Assembly (NCBI RefSeq): GCF_008806595.1
Contig: NZ_VZRB01000026.1
Coordinates: 62,001-126,000 of the forward strand
Reading direction: 5' to 3'
From: Streptomyces luteolifulvus
Lineage (GTDB): Bacteria > Actinomycetota > Actinomycetes > Streptomycetales > Streptomycetaceae
DNA length: 64,000 nt
Position numbers and translations under genes: made by a program. Positions 35,368 to 43,715 of the stretch are shown one piece after another. A model generated the notes under the pieces. It saw only the letters and a list, made by a program, of their open reading frames with translations. It had not been told where the DNA came from and did no database searches. How positions within the stretch are numbered: position 1 is the first letter of the stretch; the number at the start of each line of letters is the position of its first letter.

Positions 35368-36366
35368 TCAGACGCCCCAGCGCAGGGCCGGGGTGTTCAC
35401 AGGTGCGTCCCACAGGGACAGCATGTCGGCGTCGGCCTTGCACACGGTGATGGAAACACCCGCCATGTCCAGGCTGGTCACGTAGTTCCCCACAAGACTG
35501 CGGGCGATGACCACGCCCTTGCCCGCGAGCGCGGCCGCCACCTCGTTGAAGACCACGTACAACTCGATGAGCGGTGTGCCGCCCAGACCGTTGACCATGA
35601 CGATGGTCTCGTCCCGGGCGACCAGCGGCTGGTCGGCGAGGATCGCCTTCAGGGCGGTGGCCACGATCTCCCCGGCCGGGCGGAGCTTCTCCCTGCGGCG
35701 GCCGGGCTCGCCGTGAATACCGACGCCGACCTCCATCTCGTCCTCGGGCAGATCGAACCCCGGCTTGCCGGAGGCAGGAGTGGTGCAGGCGGTCAGTGCC
35801 ACGGCGAAGGAACGGGAGGCGGCGTTGACCCGCTTGGCCATCTCGGCGACGGTGGCGAGGTCGGCGCCCTGCTCGGCGAGAGCCCCGGCGATCTTCTCGA
35901 CGAAGACGGTGGCGCCGGTGCCGCGGCGGCCCGCCGTCCAGGTGGAGTCCTGGACCGCTACGTCGTCGTCGACCAGCACGGTCTCCACGGTGATGCCCTC
36001 CTCGCCGGCGAGTTCGGCGGCCATCCGGAAGTTGAGGACGTCACCCGTGTAGTTCTTCACGATGAACAGCACGCCCGCGCCGGTGTCGACGGCCTGCGCG
36101 GCGTTCAGCATCTGGCCGGGGACCGGCGAGGTGAACACCTCCCCGGGACAGGCCGCGTCCAGCATGCCGAGCCCCACGAAACCACCGTGCAACGGCTCGT
36201 GCCCGGAGCCTCCGCCGGAAACGAGGGCGACCTTGCCGGCCGCGGTGCCGCCCGCGCGGGTGATCACCTTGTTCTCCGCGTCGACCGTCAGCTCCCGGTG
36301 GGCGGCGGCGATTCCGGCCAGGGCCTCGTCCAGTACCGCCTCGGGGGCGTTGATGAGCTTCTTCAC
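35368..36366 (-). CDS. dhaK: Dihydroxyacetone kinase substrate-binding subunit DhaK
   Basis: This 332-aa subunit binds dihydroxyacetone as a hemiaminal on H218 (VGVGIHGEPGR), at the same residue number as in E. coli. The substrate loop SGGGSGHEPLHGGFVG (50-65) and IVKNYTGDVLNF are intact. GTG 36366 overlaps the aquaporin stop by 4 bases. With DhaL and PTS-phosphorylated DhaM it produces dihydroxyacetone phosphate for glycolysis. Confidence 0.95.
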   Translation of the reverse strand: MKKLINAPEAVLDEALAGIAAAHRELTVDAENKVITRAGGTAAGKVALVSGGGSGHEPLHGGFVGLGMLDAACPGEVFTSPVPGQMLNAAQAVDTGAGVLFIVKNYTGDVLNFRMAAELAGEEGITVETVLVDDDVAVQDSTWTAGRRGTGATVFVEKIAGALAEQGADLATVAEMAKRVNAASRSFAVALTACTTPASGKPGFDLPEDEMEVGVGIHGEPGRRREKLRPAGEIVATALKAILADQPLVARDETIVMVNGLGGTPLIELYVVFNEVAAALAGKGVVIARSLVGNYVTSLDMAGVSITVCKADADMLSLWDAPVNTPALRWGV

Positions 36367-37130
36367 GACAGGGCTCCTTCGGCGGCGGCGGGCTCAACCA
36401 CCGGGTTGTCGACGGCGGTTGCTTTGTGGTGGGAGTTGAGCGCGGTGTAAGCGAGACCGGCGGCGAGGGCGCCGAGCACCTCGGCGATCAGGTAGACGGG
36501 CAGTTGGTCCCAGTGGACCGTGCCGCCGTACAGCTGCCCGGTGATCATCGGGCCGAGCGTCCTGGCCGGATTGATGGACGCCCCGGTCGCCGGCGCCACC
36601 GGGATGATGATCGCGAACACCCCGAGGCCTATCGCCATGCCGGCGAAGCCCCCGGCCGCGCGCCGGTCGATGGCCCCGAAGACGACGAAGGCAAGGATGA
36701 ACGTGCCCACCGCTTCGGCGAAGAACGCCTGTCCGGTGCCGACATCGGTGCCGTAGGCGGCGATCCCGAGGCCGACGTCGACGGCCTTCCTGCCCAGCAC
36801 TCCGACGATCGCGAGGGCTCCCAGCACCGCCCCGGCCACCTGGGCCGCTATGTAGCCGGGGACGTCCCGCCAGGGCATCTTCCTCGTGGCCGCCAGCGCG
36901 AGGGTGACGGCCGGGTTGATCTGGCAGCCGGAGACATGGCCGATCGCGTAGACCAGGGCGATGACGGCGGTGGCGAAGGCCAGCGAGATCATGCCCAGCT
37001 GCGCCATGGTGAACGGGGCGTCGCCGCCGACGATGAGCGTCGCGGGGACCGAACCGACGCCGATGAACACCAGCACCGCGGTGCCGAGCATTTCGGCCGC
37101 GAGCTTTTGTGGGTAGGTGTTTTCTTCCAT
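36363..37130 (-). CDS. Aquaglyceroporin/MIP family channel
   Basis: This 255-aa six-helix channel has both NPA boxes (INPAVTLALA and INPARTLGP). Together with the downstream dhaK, it probably admits dihydroxyacetone or glycerol. ATG 37130 starts MEENTYPQKLAAEMLG. It is the first gene of the minus-strand dha operon, and a 23-bp candidate IclR operator lies 150 bases upstream. Confidence 0.92.
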   Translation of the reverse strand: MEENTYPQKLAAEMLGTAVLVFIGVGSVPATLIVGGDAPFTMAQLGMISLAFATAVIALVYAIGHVSGCQINPAVTLALAATRKMPWRDVPGYIAAQVAGAVLGALAIVGVLGRKAVDVGLGIAAYGTDVGTGQAFFAEAVGTFILAFVVFGAIDRRAAGGFAGMAIGLGVFAIIIPVAPATGASINPARTLGPMITGQLYGGTVHWDQLPVYLIAEVLGALAAGLAYTALNSHHKATAVDNPVVEPAAAEGALS

Positions 37131-37279
37131 TGATGGCGCCCAGCGCCGAGCGGCGTGGGCGTCTCACCTCCTCCGCGTGGAGCGGGCTGTGAAGGGAGGT
37201 GGCCGCCAGGTGGTCAGGGGTGGGCATCCTGGCGGCCGGCTCAGGGGAACCGGATTGCCGATGACATCCGGGCTGCTAG

Positions 37280-37302
37280 TTCATCATTGATGAACGTTGT
37301 TC
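37280..37302 (-). promoter_or_regulatory. Candidate IclR operator upstream of the dha operon
   Basis: GTTCATCATTGATGAAC is a perfect 8-bp dyad with one central base, followed by GTTGTTC. The same pattern, TTCA-N2-ATTGATGAAC-N3-GTTC, recurs at 38219-38241 next to the IclR and DhaM starts. The match between the two arms of the system is the evidence for a shared regulator. Confidence 0.8.
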
Positions 37303-37372
37303 CGGAAATTAGGCCCGGCTTTCACGCGTGTCAAGAGGTGCGGCGGGAACGGGCACCGCGGACACGAGAAAA

Positions 37373-37397
37373 GCCCCTCGGCGCGATACCGAGGGGC
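37373..37397 (-). terminator. Intrinsic terminator after the IclR gene
   Basis: A 9-bp stem (GCCCCTCGG and its complement) with a 7-base loop is followed on the minus strand by TTTTCTCG, a proper U-rich tail. It lies 28 bases past the IclR stop and isolates it from the dha operon. Confidence 0.87.
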
Positions 37398-37424
37398 CCG
37401 GTCGAGGCCTGTCGAGCAGGCGGA

Positions 37425-38201
37425 TCAGGCGCCGGCCATGCGCGCGGCCCCGCGGGGAGCACCCAGGTCGCGCGAGAGGTTCCGGGCGGTCTCCCGGACC
37501 GCCACCGCAAGCTCCTGACGTGCCGATTCGACCAGCAGACGCTCGACAGGACCGACGATGCCGATGGCGCCGACCACCTCACCCGAGCGGTCGAACACAG
37601 GGGATGCGACGCCTGCGTCCCCGATGGCGGACTCCTGGTCCTCGATCGCGTATCCCGTCCGGAGCACCTCTTTCAGCTGGCCCGCCAGTTCCTCCGGGTC
37701 GGTGATGCTGGCGCCGGTCAGCACCACCGGCCCTCCTGCGAGCAGCCGTTCGCGTTCCGCGGCCGGAACCGACGCCACGATGGCCTTGCCCAGGGCACAG
37801 GTGCTCCACGGAATACTGGCCCCCACCTCCAGGATCTGCACGGCACCCTCGGGACGGAAGGCATGGTGGACCACCAGGACGTGGTCGCCGGTGAGCACGC
37901 CCACCCACACCGCCTCGTTCGCCCGGGTGGCGAGCTGGTCCGCCCAGGTCAGCGAGCGGGTCCGTAGCTCCTGGGTATCCAGGTAGGCGTTGCCCAGCTG
38001 CACCAGGTCCGGCCCGAGCTGGTACTTCGAGCTGCCCCGGTCCTGCACCACCAGCCCCTCGGCCTCCAGCGTGCGCAGCAGCGCATGCACGGTGGGCTTG
38101 GCCACGCCCAGGCGGTCGGCCAGCTCGGTCACACCCAGCCGAGGCCCCGTGGAGGCGAGCTCACGCAAGATCTGCACCGCCCGGTGTACCGCCTGCACCA
38201 T
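37425..38201 (-). CDS. IclR family transcriptional regulator of the dha genes
   Basis: This 258-aa protein has an N-terminal winged helix (AVQILRELASTGPRLGVTELADRLGV split from KPTVHALLRTLEAEGL) and an IclR effector domain (about 75-245; WSTCALGKAIVAS, GVASPVFDRSGEVVGAIGIVG). It resembles the GylR-type glycerol regulators. The start at 38201 is 18 bases from one copy of the shared operator, so it probably regulates itself along with DhaM and the aquaporin operon, with dihydroxyacetone or a phosphate as likely inducer (inference). Confidence 0.92.
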   Translation of the reverse strand: MVQAVHRAVQILRELASTGPRLGVTELADRLGVAKPTVHALLRTLEAEGLVVQDRGSSKYQLGPDLVQLGNAYLDTQELRTRSLTWADQLATRANEAVWVGVLTGDHVLVVHHAFRPEGAVQILEVGASIPWSTCALGKAIVASVPAAERERLLAGGPVVLTGASITDPEELAGQLKEVLRTGYAIEDQESAIGDAGVASPVFDRSGEVVGAIGIVGPVERLLVESARQELAVAVRETARNLSRDLGAPRGAARMAGA

Positions 38202-38218
38202 CGAAAAGTTCTCCCTGA

Positions 38219-38241
38219 TTCAGTATTGATGAACAGCGTTC
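38219..38241. promoter_or_regulatory. Candidate IclR operator in the IclR-dhaM gap
   Basis: This is the second copy of TTCA-N2-ATTGATGAAC-N3-GTTC. It sits in the 61-bp divergent gap, 18 bases from the IclR start and 22 bases from the DhaM start, where a bound protein would cover both promoters. Confidence 0.78.
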
Positions 38242-38262
38242 TGACATCTACCGTGACTGTTC

Positions 38263-38655
38263 ATGAGAACACCTGTCGGCATCGTACTCGTGTCCCACAG
38301 TGCCGAGCTCGCCGCGGGCCTTCGCCTGCTGGTGGAGCAGATCGGCTCCGACACAGTCCCCCTCGCCACCGCCGGAGGAACCGAGGACGGCCGGATCGGC
38401 ACCAGCTACGACCTCGTCCTCACCGCCATTCAACAGGCCGACCAGGGAGCGGGCGTCGTCGTCCTTCCCGACCTCGGCAGCTCCGTCCTGACGGCACGAA
38501 CCGTCCTGGAAGACCATCCCCGCACCGACGTCACCATCGTCGACGCGCCCTTCGTCGAAGGAGCCGTCGCAGCGGTCGTCACCGCCGCGTCGGGCGCCGA
38601 TCTGACGACCGTCGTGAAAGCAGCCGAGGAGGCCCGCAATGTCCACAAGCTCTGA
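38263..38655 (+). CDS. dhaM: PTS-dependent dihydroxyacetone kinase phosphotransferase subunit DhaM
   Basis: This 130-aa protein is a single PTS EIIA-mannose-like domain. The phosphorylated histidine is H12 in GIVLVSHSAELAAG, followed by QIGSDTVPLATAGGTEDGRIGTS in the family's form. It passes phosphate from HPr to the ADP on DhaL. In E. coli DhaM this domain is fused to HPr and an enzyme I part. Here those functions are separate genes. It overlaps the HPr gene by 17 bases. Confidence 0.92.
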   Translation: MRTPVGIVLVSHSAELAAGLRLLVEQIGSDTVPLATAGGTEDGRIGTSYDLVLTAIQQADQGAGVVVLPDLGSSVLTARTVLEDHPRTDVTIVDAPFVEGAVAAVVTAASGADLTTVVKAAEEARNVHKL

Positions 38656-39052
38656 CGCCCCCACCACCATGACCGGCCCGAGCAGTACGACCGACACGAG
38701 GTGTACGACCGGCACGGCCGGCGCGACCAGCACAACCGCCGCGACCGGCACAACCGCCGCGACGACCACCACGGCCGCCACGGCCGACGTGACCGCGGCT
38801 GGACACGAGATCGCCATCGTCCTGCCTGCCCACCTGCACGCCCGCCCGGCGGGCCAACTCGCCCGCGCCGCTGCCGGATTCACCAGTTCCATCCGGCTGG
38901 AGCACGGCGGACGGACCGTCAACCCGACCGGTGTCCTCGCCGTGATGGGCCTGGGCGCGACAGCGGGCAGCACCGTGACGGTCCGCGCAGAAGGCCCCGA
39001 TGCCGAACGGGCGGTGACCGCGCTGGCCGACGTCCTCGCCAACGCCGAATGA
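38639..39052 (+). CDS. HPr phosphocarrier protein with low-complexity N-terminus
   Basis: This 137-aa protein carries an HPr domain from about 54, with the phosphorylated histidine H67 in PAHLHARPAGQLAR. The usual Ser-46 position, where NaKSil is typical, reads NPTG (95-98), so HPr-kinase regulation is absent. The first about 53 residues are almost only Thr, Ala, Gly and Ser, an unusual tail for HPr. ATG 38639 overlaps dhaM. A later start inside the tail (ATG at codon 11) is possible. It should relay phosphate from the enzyme I gene across the IclR gene to DhaM. Confidence 0.88.
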   Translation: MSTSSDAPTTMTGPSSTTDTRCTTGTAGATSTTAATGTTAATTTTAATADVTAAGHEIAIVLPAHLHARPAGQLARAAAGFTSSIRLEHGGRTVNPTGVLAVMGLGATAGSTVTVRAEGPDAERAVTALADVLANAE

Positions 39053-39099
39053 CCGTCCGGCCACGCCCCTGTCCACCACCGACGTGGCCCCGCACCCGC

Positions 39100-39330
39100 A
39101 CACCGAACACCTCTGCCCGCTGCCGCACATCCCCGGTGCCGCCTCCCCGGTGCGCCGCCGGGCCGGGCACGTGGGGTCCTCACGGTCTGGGGCCTTCCCC
39201 CGGAGACCGTCGACGCGGCCGTCCTGGTGATGTCCGAACTGGTCACGAACGCGATCGCCCACGCGCCGCCCCCAGCGGTGCTGTGGCTGTCGCTGCCCGA
39301 GGCCGACGACCGCCGCACCCTTCTGCCGCG
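39100..39330 (+). pseudogene. Remnant of an anti-sigma-like HATPase gene
   Basis: One frame reads VLTVWGLPPETVDAAVLVMSELVTNAIAHAPPPAVLWLSLPEA in pieces that match the N-box half of Streptomyces RsbW-like ATPases. A likely N-terminal part (PGAASPVRRRAG) lies in another frame just upstream, with the break near 39160-39175. The G1 and G2 boxes are missing after about 39310. It is therefore a frameshifted and truncated copy between the HPr gene and the CIS locus. Confidence 0.6.
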
Positions 39331-39438
39331 TCTTAGCCGGGATCGAGCGCGAAGCGGCAACTCCGTGTCATTCGAACAACTCCCGCCCGTGCCACCCGCA
39401 GTGTCCGTGACTCCCCGTACTTCCCCGTACTTCCCCCG

Positions 39439-40767
39439 TCAGCTGCGTTGGAAGAACTCGACCTCCGCCACGGCCAGATGACGGCCCTTGGTCAGGCCGG
39501 TGGGTGAGCGCAGGACCAGGCGGATCGTCCTGACGTCGCTGATGCCGGTGTGGATCGGCTGCGGGCCCGGCTTGTCGCTGAGGGTGAGCTGCTTGGTGCG
39601 CTTCTCGCCGTCCTGCGACGTCACCTCCATGGTGACCTGGAGCGCGCGGGCCTGGCCGGCGTACGCCTCCGGCTTCGCGGACGCGCCATTGGTGATGATC
39701 AGGTCGACCAGCCGGAACGGCTTGCCGAAGGTGTACGTCACTGACGCACCCGGCGCCGGCGCGCCCCAGTAGCGATCGCTCAGCCCGTCGGTGCTGTTCT
39801 TCGCCGGGTGCCCGGGGACCTCGGCGCTCGCCTCGATGCCCACCGGCGTCACGGGCTTGGCCTTGCCCAGCTTGTCCCGGGTGTCCTCCAACAGGGCACG
39901 GCCGGCCGGCAGCAGCAGGAAGCCGCCCGCGCACAGCGCCAGCACCACGGCCAGGATCACCAGCAGCCGCACCCCGCGGCCCGAGCTGGCCCGCACCCGG
40001 CGGCGGAACGGCCACACCGTACGCCACCACGGCAGCGGCGCCGCCTTCGCGGCGGGTTTCAGCTCGGCCGCACAACGTCGGCAGAACCGGCGGCTCGGCA
40101 GATTGGGCGTGGCGCAGGAAGGGCAGGGCACCCCCTCTCCCTCTTCCGGCACCGCCGCCTGTCGAACGACGGGGCGGGGGGCCACCGGCTTCGCGGGGCG
40201 CACGGGGCCGACGGGGTCCGCCGCCGGTGCCTCCGGGGTGGGGGTGGCAGGGGGGCGGGGGCCCGGCGTGTTCCGGGGGGCCGGTGCGGGGGCGGGGGCC
40301 GTGGCGGGGGCGGGGGCCGGTGGTGCGGGCGGGGCCTGGGGTGGCCGTGCCGTCGAAGCGGATGATGCGGTGGGTGCGGAACCGGCCGACGTGGGTGGTG
40401 CGGTGGGCGCGGGTGTCGTGGACTCAGCTGCCCCGCCGGAGGAAGCGTCTTGGGGCTCGTCGGTGCGGGAGGCCTCCTCGTCACCTCCGGTCGAGCGGCG
40501 CGCGGTGGCGGGCGCATCGGTACGGGCGTCGTCGTCGGGTCCGGCCTGGGGCCGCCCGGGCGCGCTCGGCTCCGACGGCGCAGGGGCCGACTGCTCGGGT
40601 CCCGACCGCCCAGAGCCCGGCCGCCCGGGGCCCGACCGCTCCGGCGCCGTAGCCGACGGCGTGTTCGAGGGCGATGTCCTGTCCGACCAGCCCAGATACG
40701 CGCCGCAGTTGCCGCAGAAGTCGTCCGTGGAGCCGTTGGACGCCCCGCACGCGGGACACGCGCGCAT
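39439..40767 (-). CDS. CIS-associated zinc-ribbon membrane protein with C-terminal glycan-binding-like domain
   Basis: This 442-aa protein begins with a zinc ribbon (CPAC and CGNC at residues 4-21). A long Pro/Ala/Ser/Thr-rich region with a second CxxC pair (CPSC, CRRC at about 225-245) follows, then one transmembrane helix (LLVILAVVLALCAGGFLLL) and an exported jelly-roll domain (YTFGKPFRLVDLIITNGAS). It resembles discoidin/NADase-type glycan-binding domains. ATG 40767 has GGGAGG upstream. It is last in the CIS operon. As I recall, a membrane protein called CisA with this place in Streptomyces CIS loci mediates contact of the particle with the membrane. I infer the same role here. Confidence 0.82.
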   Translation of the reverse strand: MRACPACGASNGSTDDFCGNCGAYLGWSDRTSPSNTPSATAPERSGPGRPGSGRSGPEQSAPAPSEPSAPGRPQAGPDDDARTDAPATARRSTGGDEEASRTDEPQDASSGGAAESTTPAPTAPPTSAGSAPTASSASTARPPQAPPAPPAPAPATAPAPAPAPRNTPGPRPPATPTPEAPAADPVGPVRPAKPVAPRPVVRQAAVPEEGEGVPCPSCATPNLPSRRFCRRCAAELKPAAKAAPLPWWRTVWPFRRRVRASSGRGVRLLVILAVVLALCAGGFLLLPAGRALLEDTRDKLGKAKPVTPVGIEASAEVPGHPAKNSTDGLSDRYWGAPAPGASVTYTFGKPFRLVDLIITNGASAKPEAYAGQARALQVTMEVTSQDGEKRTKQLTLSDKPGPQPIHTGISDVRTIRLVLRSPTGLTKGRHLAVAEVEFFQRS

Positions 40768-40771
40768 GGCG

Positions 40772-41335
40772 TCACCTCCCTTCGTCGGCGGGCGGGCCGG
40801 GCAGGACCTCCACCCGGCAGACGGTGTGCACCGGGCACATCGTCCGGACGATCTCGTGGACCCTGGCCGCATTCACCCGCGCCTCGCGGCCCGGCCACAC
40901 CCGGACCAGTGGCCCGGCGGGGGGCTCCGGCGGCAGGTCGGTTCCGGCGGTGCTCGACCACCACGAGCCACCGTCGTCGGCCACCTCCGCGTGCACGCCG
41001 AGCGCGAGGTGCAGGGCCTCGACCAGGCCCCGCTTCGTGCCGCGCCAGCGATGCAGTTCGACCGCGCGGACGACCGCCTCGCGGCGCAGCTCCACCGGCC
41101 ACTGCGGGTCGTCGATGGCGCCCACCCACGATGCCAGCCAGGCCAGGAAGTCGGTCGGCGTCACCCGGGGGTCGAGGTACGCGGGCAGGTTGTCCAGGGT
41201 CGCGAACACCGGGGCGAGGACGGTGTCAAGACCGGCGGTGAACCGTTGCGCGAAGTCGTCGTCGGCGTACAGGGCGGGCAGTTGCTCACCGATCGGGTAC
41301 TTGCTCGGCAGGCCGGGCACGACGGCGCGGCTCAT
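40772..41335 (-). CDS. Phage tail protein I-like baseplate component of the CIS
   Basis: This 187-aa protein shows the tail protein I/TIGR02242 pattern: LPALYADDDFAQRFTAGLDTVLAPVFATLDNLPAYLDP as a run of short motifs, then FLAWLASWVG and LHRWRGTKRGLVEALHLALG. It forms part of the baseplate wedge in R-type tails and eCIS. ATG 41335 overlaps the stop of the baseplate J gene by 4 bases (ATGA). A longer frame to 41554 is antisense to nothing but runs inside the neighbouring gene and is rejected. Confidence 0.88.
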   Translation of the reverse strand: MSRAVVPGLPSKYPIGEQLPALYADDDFAQRFTAGLDTVLAPVFATLDNLPAYLDPRVTPTDFLAWLASWVGAIDDPQWPVELRREAVVRAVELHRWRGTKRGLVEALHLALGVHAEVADDGGSWWSSTAGTDLPPEPPAGPLVRVWPGREARVNAARVHEIVRTMCPVHTVCRVEVLPGPPADEGR

Positions 41336-43293
41336 CCACGCCCCTCCGCCTCGATCGGTGCAACAACCACCTGGTGCTGGTACGAGAAGACCAGCGCGCC
41401 CGCGGCCACGTCGATGCGGTCCGACGGGGCGCCGCGGCGTCCGGTGACCGGGTCGGCGGCGAACAGCAGGATCTCCTCGACCAGCGCGTTGCCGGTGGCG
41501 CGTTGCAGCACGCCGAACACATCCCCGTACTGCACCGGCCGCCCGAACGGCCATCCGGTGCCGTCCGGACCGCCGTTCAGCGGGTTGAGGTGGCGGTACA
41601 GGGCGTCGAGGGCCGCGTCGCGGACGCGGTCGGTGTCGCCCGGTGCCGTCGCGAGCCGGGCCACCACGGTGACGCCTTGGTAGACCGGCGGCTCCACCAC
41701 GAGGCGGGTGCCGATCAGGCGGCGTTCGTCGAGGCTCGCGGTGATCGCTTCGAGGACCTGGTCGGAGGGGATCAGCTGCTCGAAGCGGAGCCGGTCGTCG
41801 CCCTCGTCGGCCACCGCGTCCGGCACCACCAGCACCCGCACCGTGCCCGCGCCGTCCCCGGCGGGCAGACAGCGGACCCGGCGGATCGAGGGCGCCGCCT
41901 GGCGGCTGATGATCTCGTAGTCCTCGGCGGTCACCGCACGCTCCTGCATCCGCAGCACCTCCGGCGCCCGCAGCTTGGCGTTGGCGACGGTCTCACCGGC
42001 GACACCGCCGCGCGCCGCCTCCCGGTTGGTGACCCGTGCGACGTACGGAACGGAGCTGCGCAGCACGGAGATCGCGCCGCGGGCGACATTGCCCGCCGGG
42101 CCGCCGCCGGTGCGGTAGCGGGCCACCCGTATCCGGGCGCCCTTGGGCGGTACGGCGCCGCAGTGCCGCAGCGTGCCGTCCGGCTCGCGCAGCACCGGGG
42201 GAAAGCCGAACTCGCCGGTGGTGGCGTCCACGCGGACGTGCCGGTCGGCGGGTCCGGAGCGGCCGAAGTGCTCGACCACGTCCCAGCGTTGCCATCCCTC
42301 GTCCGAGGACACCTCCACGACCGGCGGGTCGGTGTCGAGCAGGACCGGCGGGCGGCCGAGCCGGAATGTCTGCCCGGCCACGCCCTCCGAGGTGCCGAGC
42401 GGTACGTCGGTTACGGTCTCGGCGTGCTCGACGGACATGGTGCCGCCGACGGTGAACACCACCGCCTCGCGCACCGTCGGGGACTCCGAGTAGAACGGCT
42501 GGCCCGGCTCCGCCTCGGTGACCCGGCAGCGCAGCCAGCCGGCCCGCGTCCCCCCGATCACGGAGGCCGCGTGTCCGGCAGGTACGTGCACGATGACCTC
42601 ACCGGGGCGGTTCAGGCCGCCGGTGGTGTCCGTCCCGGTCTCACACTGCCGCCAGCCGCCACCGTCCCACGCCTCCCACACCAGCGGGGGCTGACGCGGG
42701 TCCACGCCGATGCCCTCGACCCGGCTGTCCAGGCGCACCGCGACGATGCAGCGCGGCACCGCCGCCGGCAGCCCGAACAGCAGCGCGTCGCCCGGCTCGG
42801 GTGCCGTCTGGAAGCAGCGTACGTCCCGGCCCTCGGCGAGGGTGCCGGTCATGTCGGTCTGCTCACCGGTGCGCGGCGCGGTCACCAGTCGTATCAACTC
42901 GCTGGGGACGATGGGCAGTTCGTCCGTGGTCGTGAACACCACGGTGTCCTCGGACTCGCCGCTCGCGGTGGTCACCTCGGTGCCCGCGGGCAGCGCCACG
43001 GTGTCGGGCTGCGGTGCCGACAGCCAGAAGTCGACGTCGGCCCCGGCCGCGGCCGGCGGGAACAGGCGGATGCCCAACAGGTCCAGGAACGCGGTGTAGT
43101 TCTTGTCCGGGACCCGGTTCAGCCGGTACAGCAGCTGGTCCACCATGTAGGCGAACGTCTCGATCAGGGTGACGCCCGGGTCGGAGACGTTGTGGTCGGT
43201 CCACTCCGGGGTGCGCTGCTGCACATACCGCTTCGCCTCGTCGACGAGTTGCTGGAACCGCCGGTCGTCCAGGTTGGGGGAGGGCAGGGCCAT
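41332..43293 (-). CDS. Baseplate J-like protein of the CIS
   Basis: This 653-aa protein is the baseplate wedge subunit J, as in Afp/PVC-type particles. It opens ALPSPNLDDRRFQQLVDEAKRYVQQ (split at QQ), has the family segment WTDHNVSDPGVTLIETFAYMVDQLLYRLNRVPDKN in pieces, and includes ERAVTAEDYEIISRQAAPSIRRV at about 480. ATG 43293 shares a base with the stop of the gp25-like gene. It is the longest structural baseplate gene in the operon. Confidence 0.92.
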   Translation of the reverse strand: MALPSPNLDDRRFQQLVDEAKRYVQQRTPEWTDHNVSDPGVTLIETFAYMVDQLLYRLNRVPDKNYTAFLDLLGIRLFPPAAAGADVDFWLSAPQPDTVALPAGTEVTTASGESEDTVVFTTTDELPIVPSELIRLVTAPRTGEQTDMTGTLAEGRDVRCFQTAPEPGDALLFGLPAAVPRCIVAVRLDSRVEGIGVDPRQPPLVWEAWDGGGWRQCETGTDTTGGLNRPGEVIVHVPAGHAASVIGGTRAGWLRCRVTEAEPGQPFYSESPTVREAVVFTVGGTMSVEHAETVTDVPLGTSEGVAGQTFRLGRPPVLLDTDPPVVEVSSDEGWQRWDVVEHFGRSGPADRHVRVDATTGEFGFPPVLREPDGTLRHCGAVPPKGARIRVARYRTGGGPAGNVARGAISVLRSSVPYVARVTNREAARGGVAGETVANAKLRAPEVLRMQERAVTAEDYEIISRQAAPSIRRVRCLPAGDGAGTVRVLVVPDAVADEGDDRLRFEQLIPSDQVLEAITASLDERRLIGTRLVVEPPVYQGVTVVARLATAPGDTDRVRDAALDALYRHLNPLNGGPDGTGWPFGRPVQYGDVFGVLQRATGNALVEEILLFAADPVTGRRGAPSDRIDVAAGALVFSYQHQVVVAPIEAEGRG

Positions 43294-43715
43294 CAGTCCG
43301 CGACCACTTCCTCGGCCCCCTCCTCGGAGGGGATCGTGTAGAAGGGAAAGACCAGGTTGCGCCGGTCGTTGGTGGAACGCATCGTGTAGTGCACGTCGAT
43401 GTAGAGGGTGCCGTCCTCGACCGCGTCGAAGGCCACCACCACGTCGTCCACCGCGATCCGCGGCTCCCACCGTTCGAGAGCCTCACGCACCTGCTGTGCG
43501 ATACGCCCGGCGGTGGCGCCGTCGCCCGGGGCGAAGACGTAGTCGTGGATGCCGCAGCCGAACTCGGGGCGCATGGGGCGCTCGCCGGGCGCGGTGCCGA
43601 GCACCAGCCGGATCGCCTCCTCGATCTCCCGTTCCCGTTCGACCATGCCGATCCCGCCGGTCGGCCCGGCCCGCAGCGGGAACGCCCAGCCGCGCCCGAT
43701 GAACCGCTCGCTCAT
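43293..43715 (-). CDS. gp25/GPW family baseplate protein of the CIS
   Basis: This 140-aa protein matches T4 gp25-like wedge proteins: FIGRGWAFPLR, EREIEEAIRLVLGTAPGERPMRPEFGCGIHDYVF read as motifs IRLVLGT, GERPMRPEFGCG, then EALERWEPRI. Gp25 nucleates sheath assembly on the baseplate. It overlaps the PAAR gene by TGATG and the J gene by one base, so this part of the operon is tightly coupled. Confidence 0.92.
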   Translation of the reverse strand: MSERFIGRGWAFPLRAGPTGGIGMVEREREIEEAIRLVLGTAPGERPMRPEFGCGIHDYVFAPGDGATAGRIAQQVREALERWEPRIAVDDVVVAFDAVEDGTLYIDVHYTMRSTNDRRNLVFPFYTIPSEEGAEEVVAD

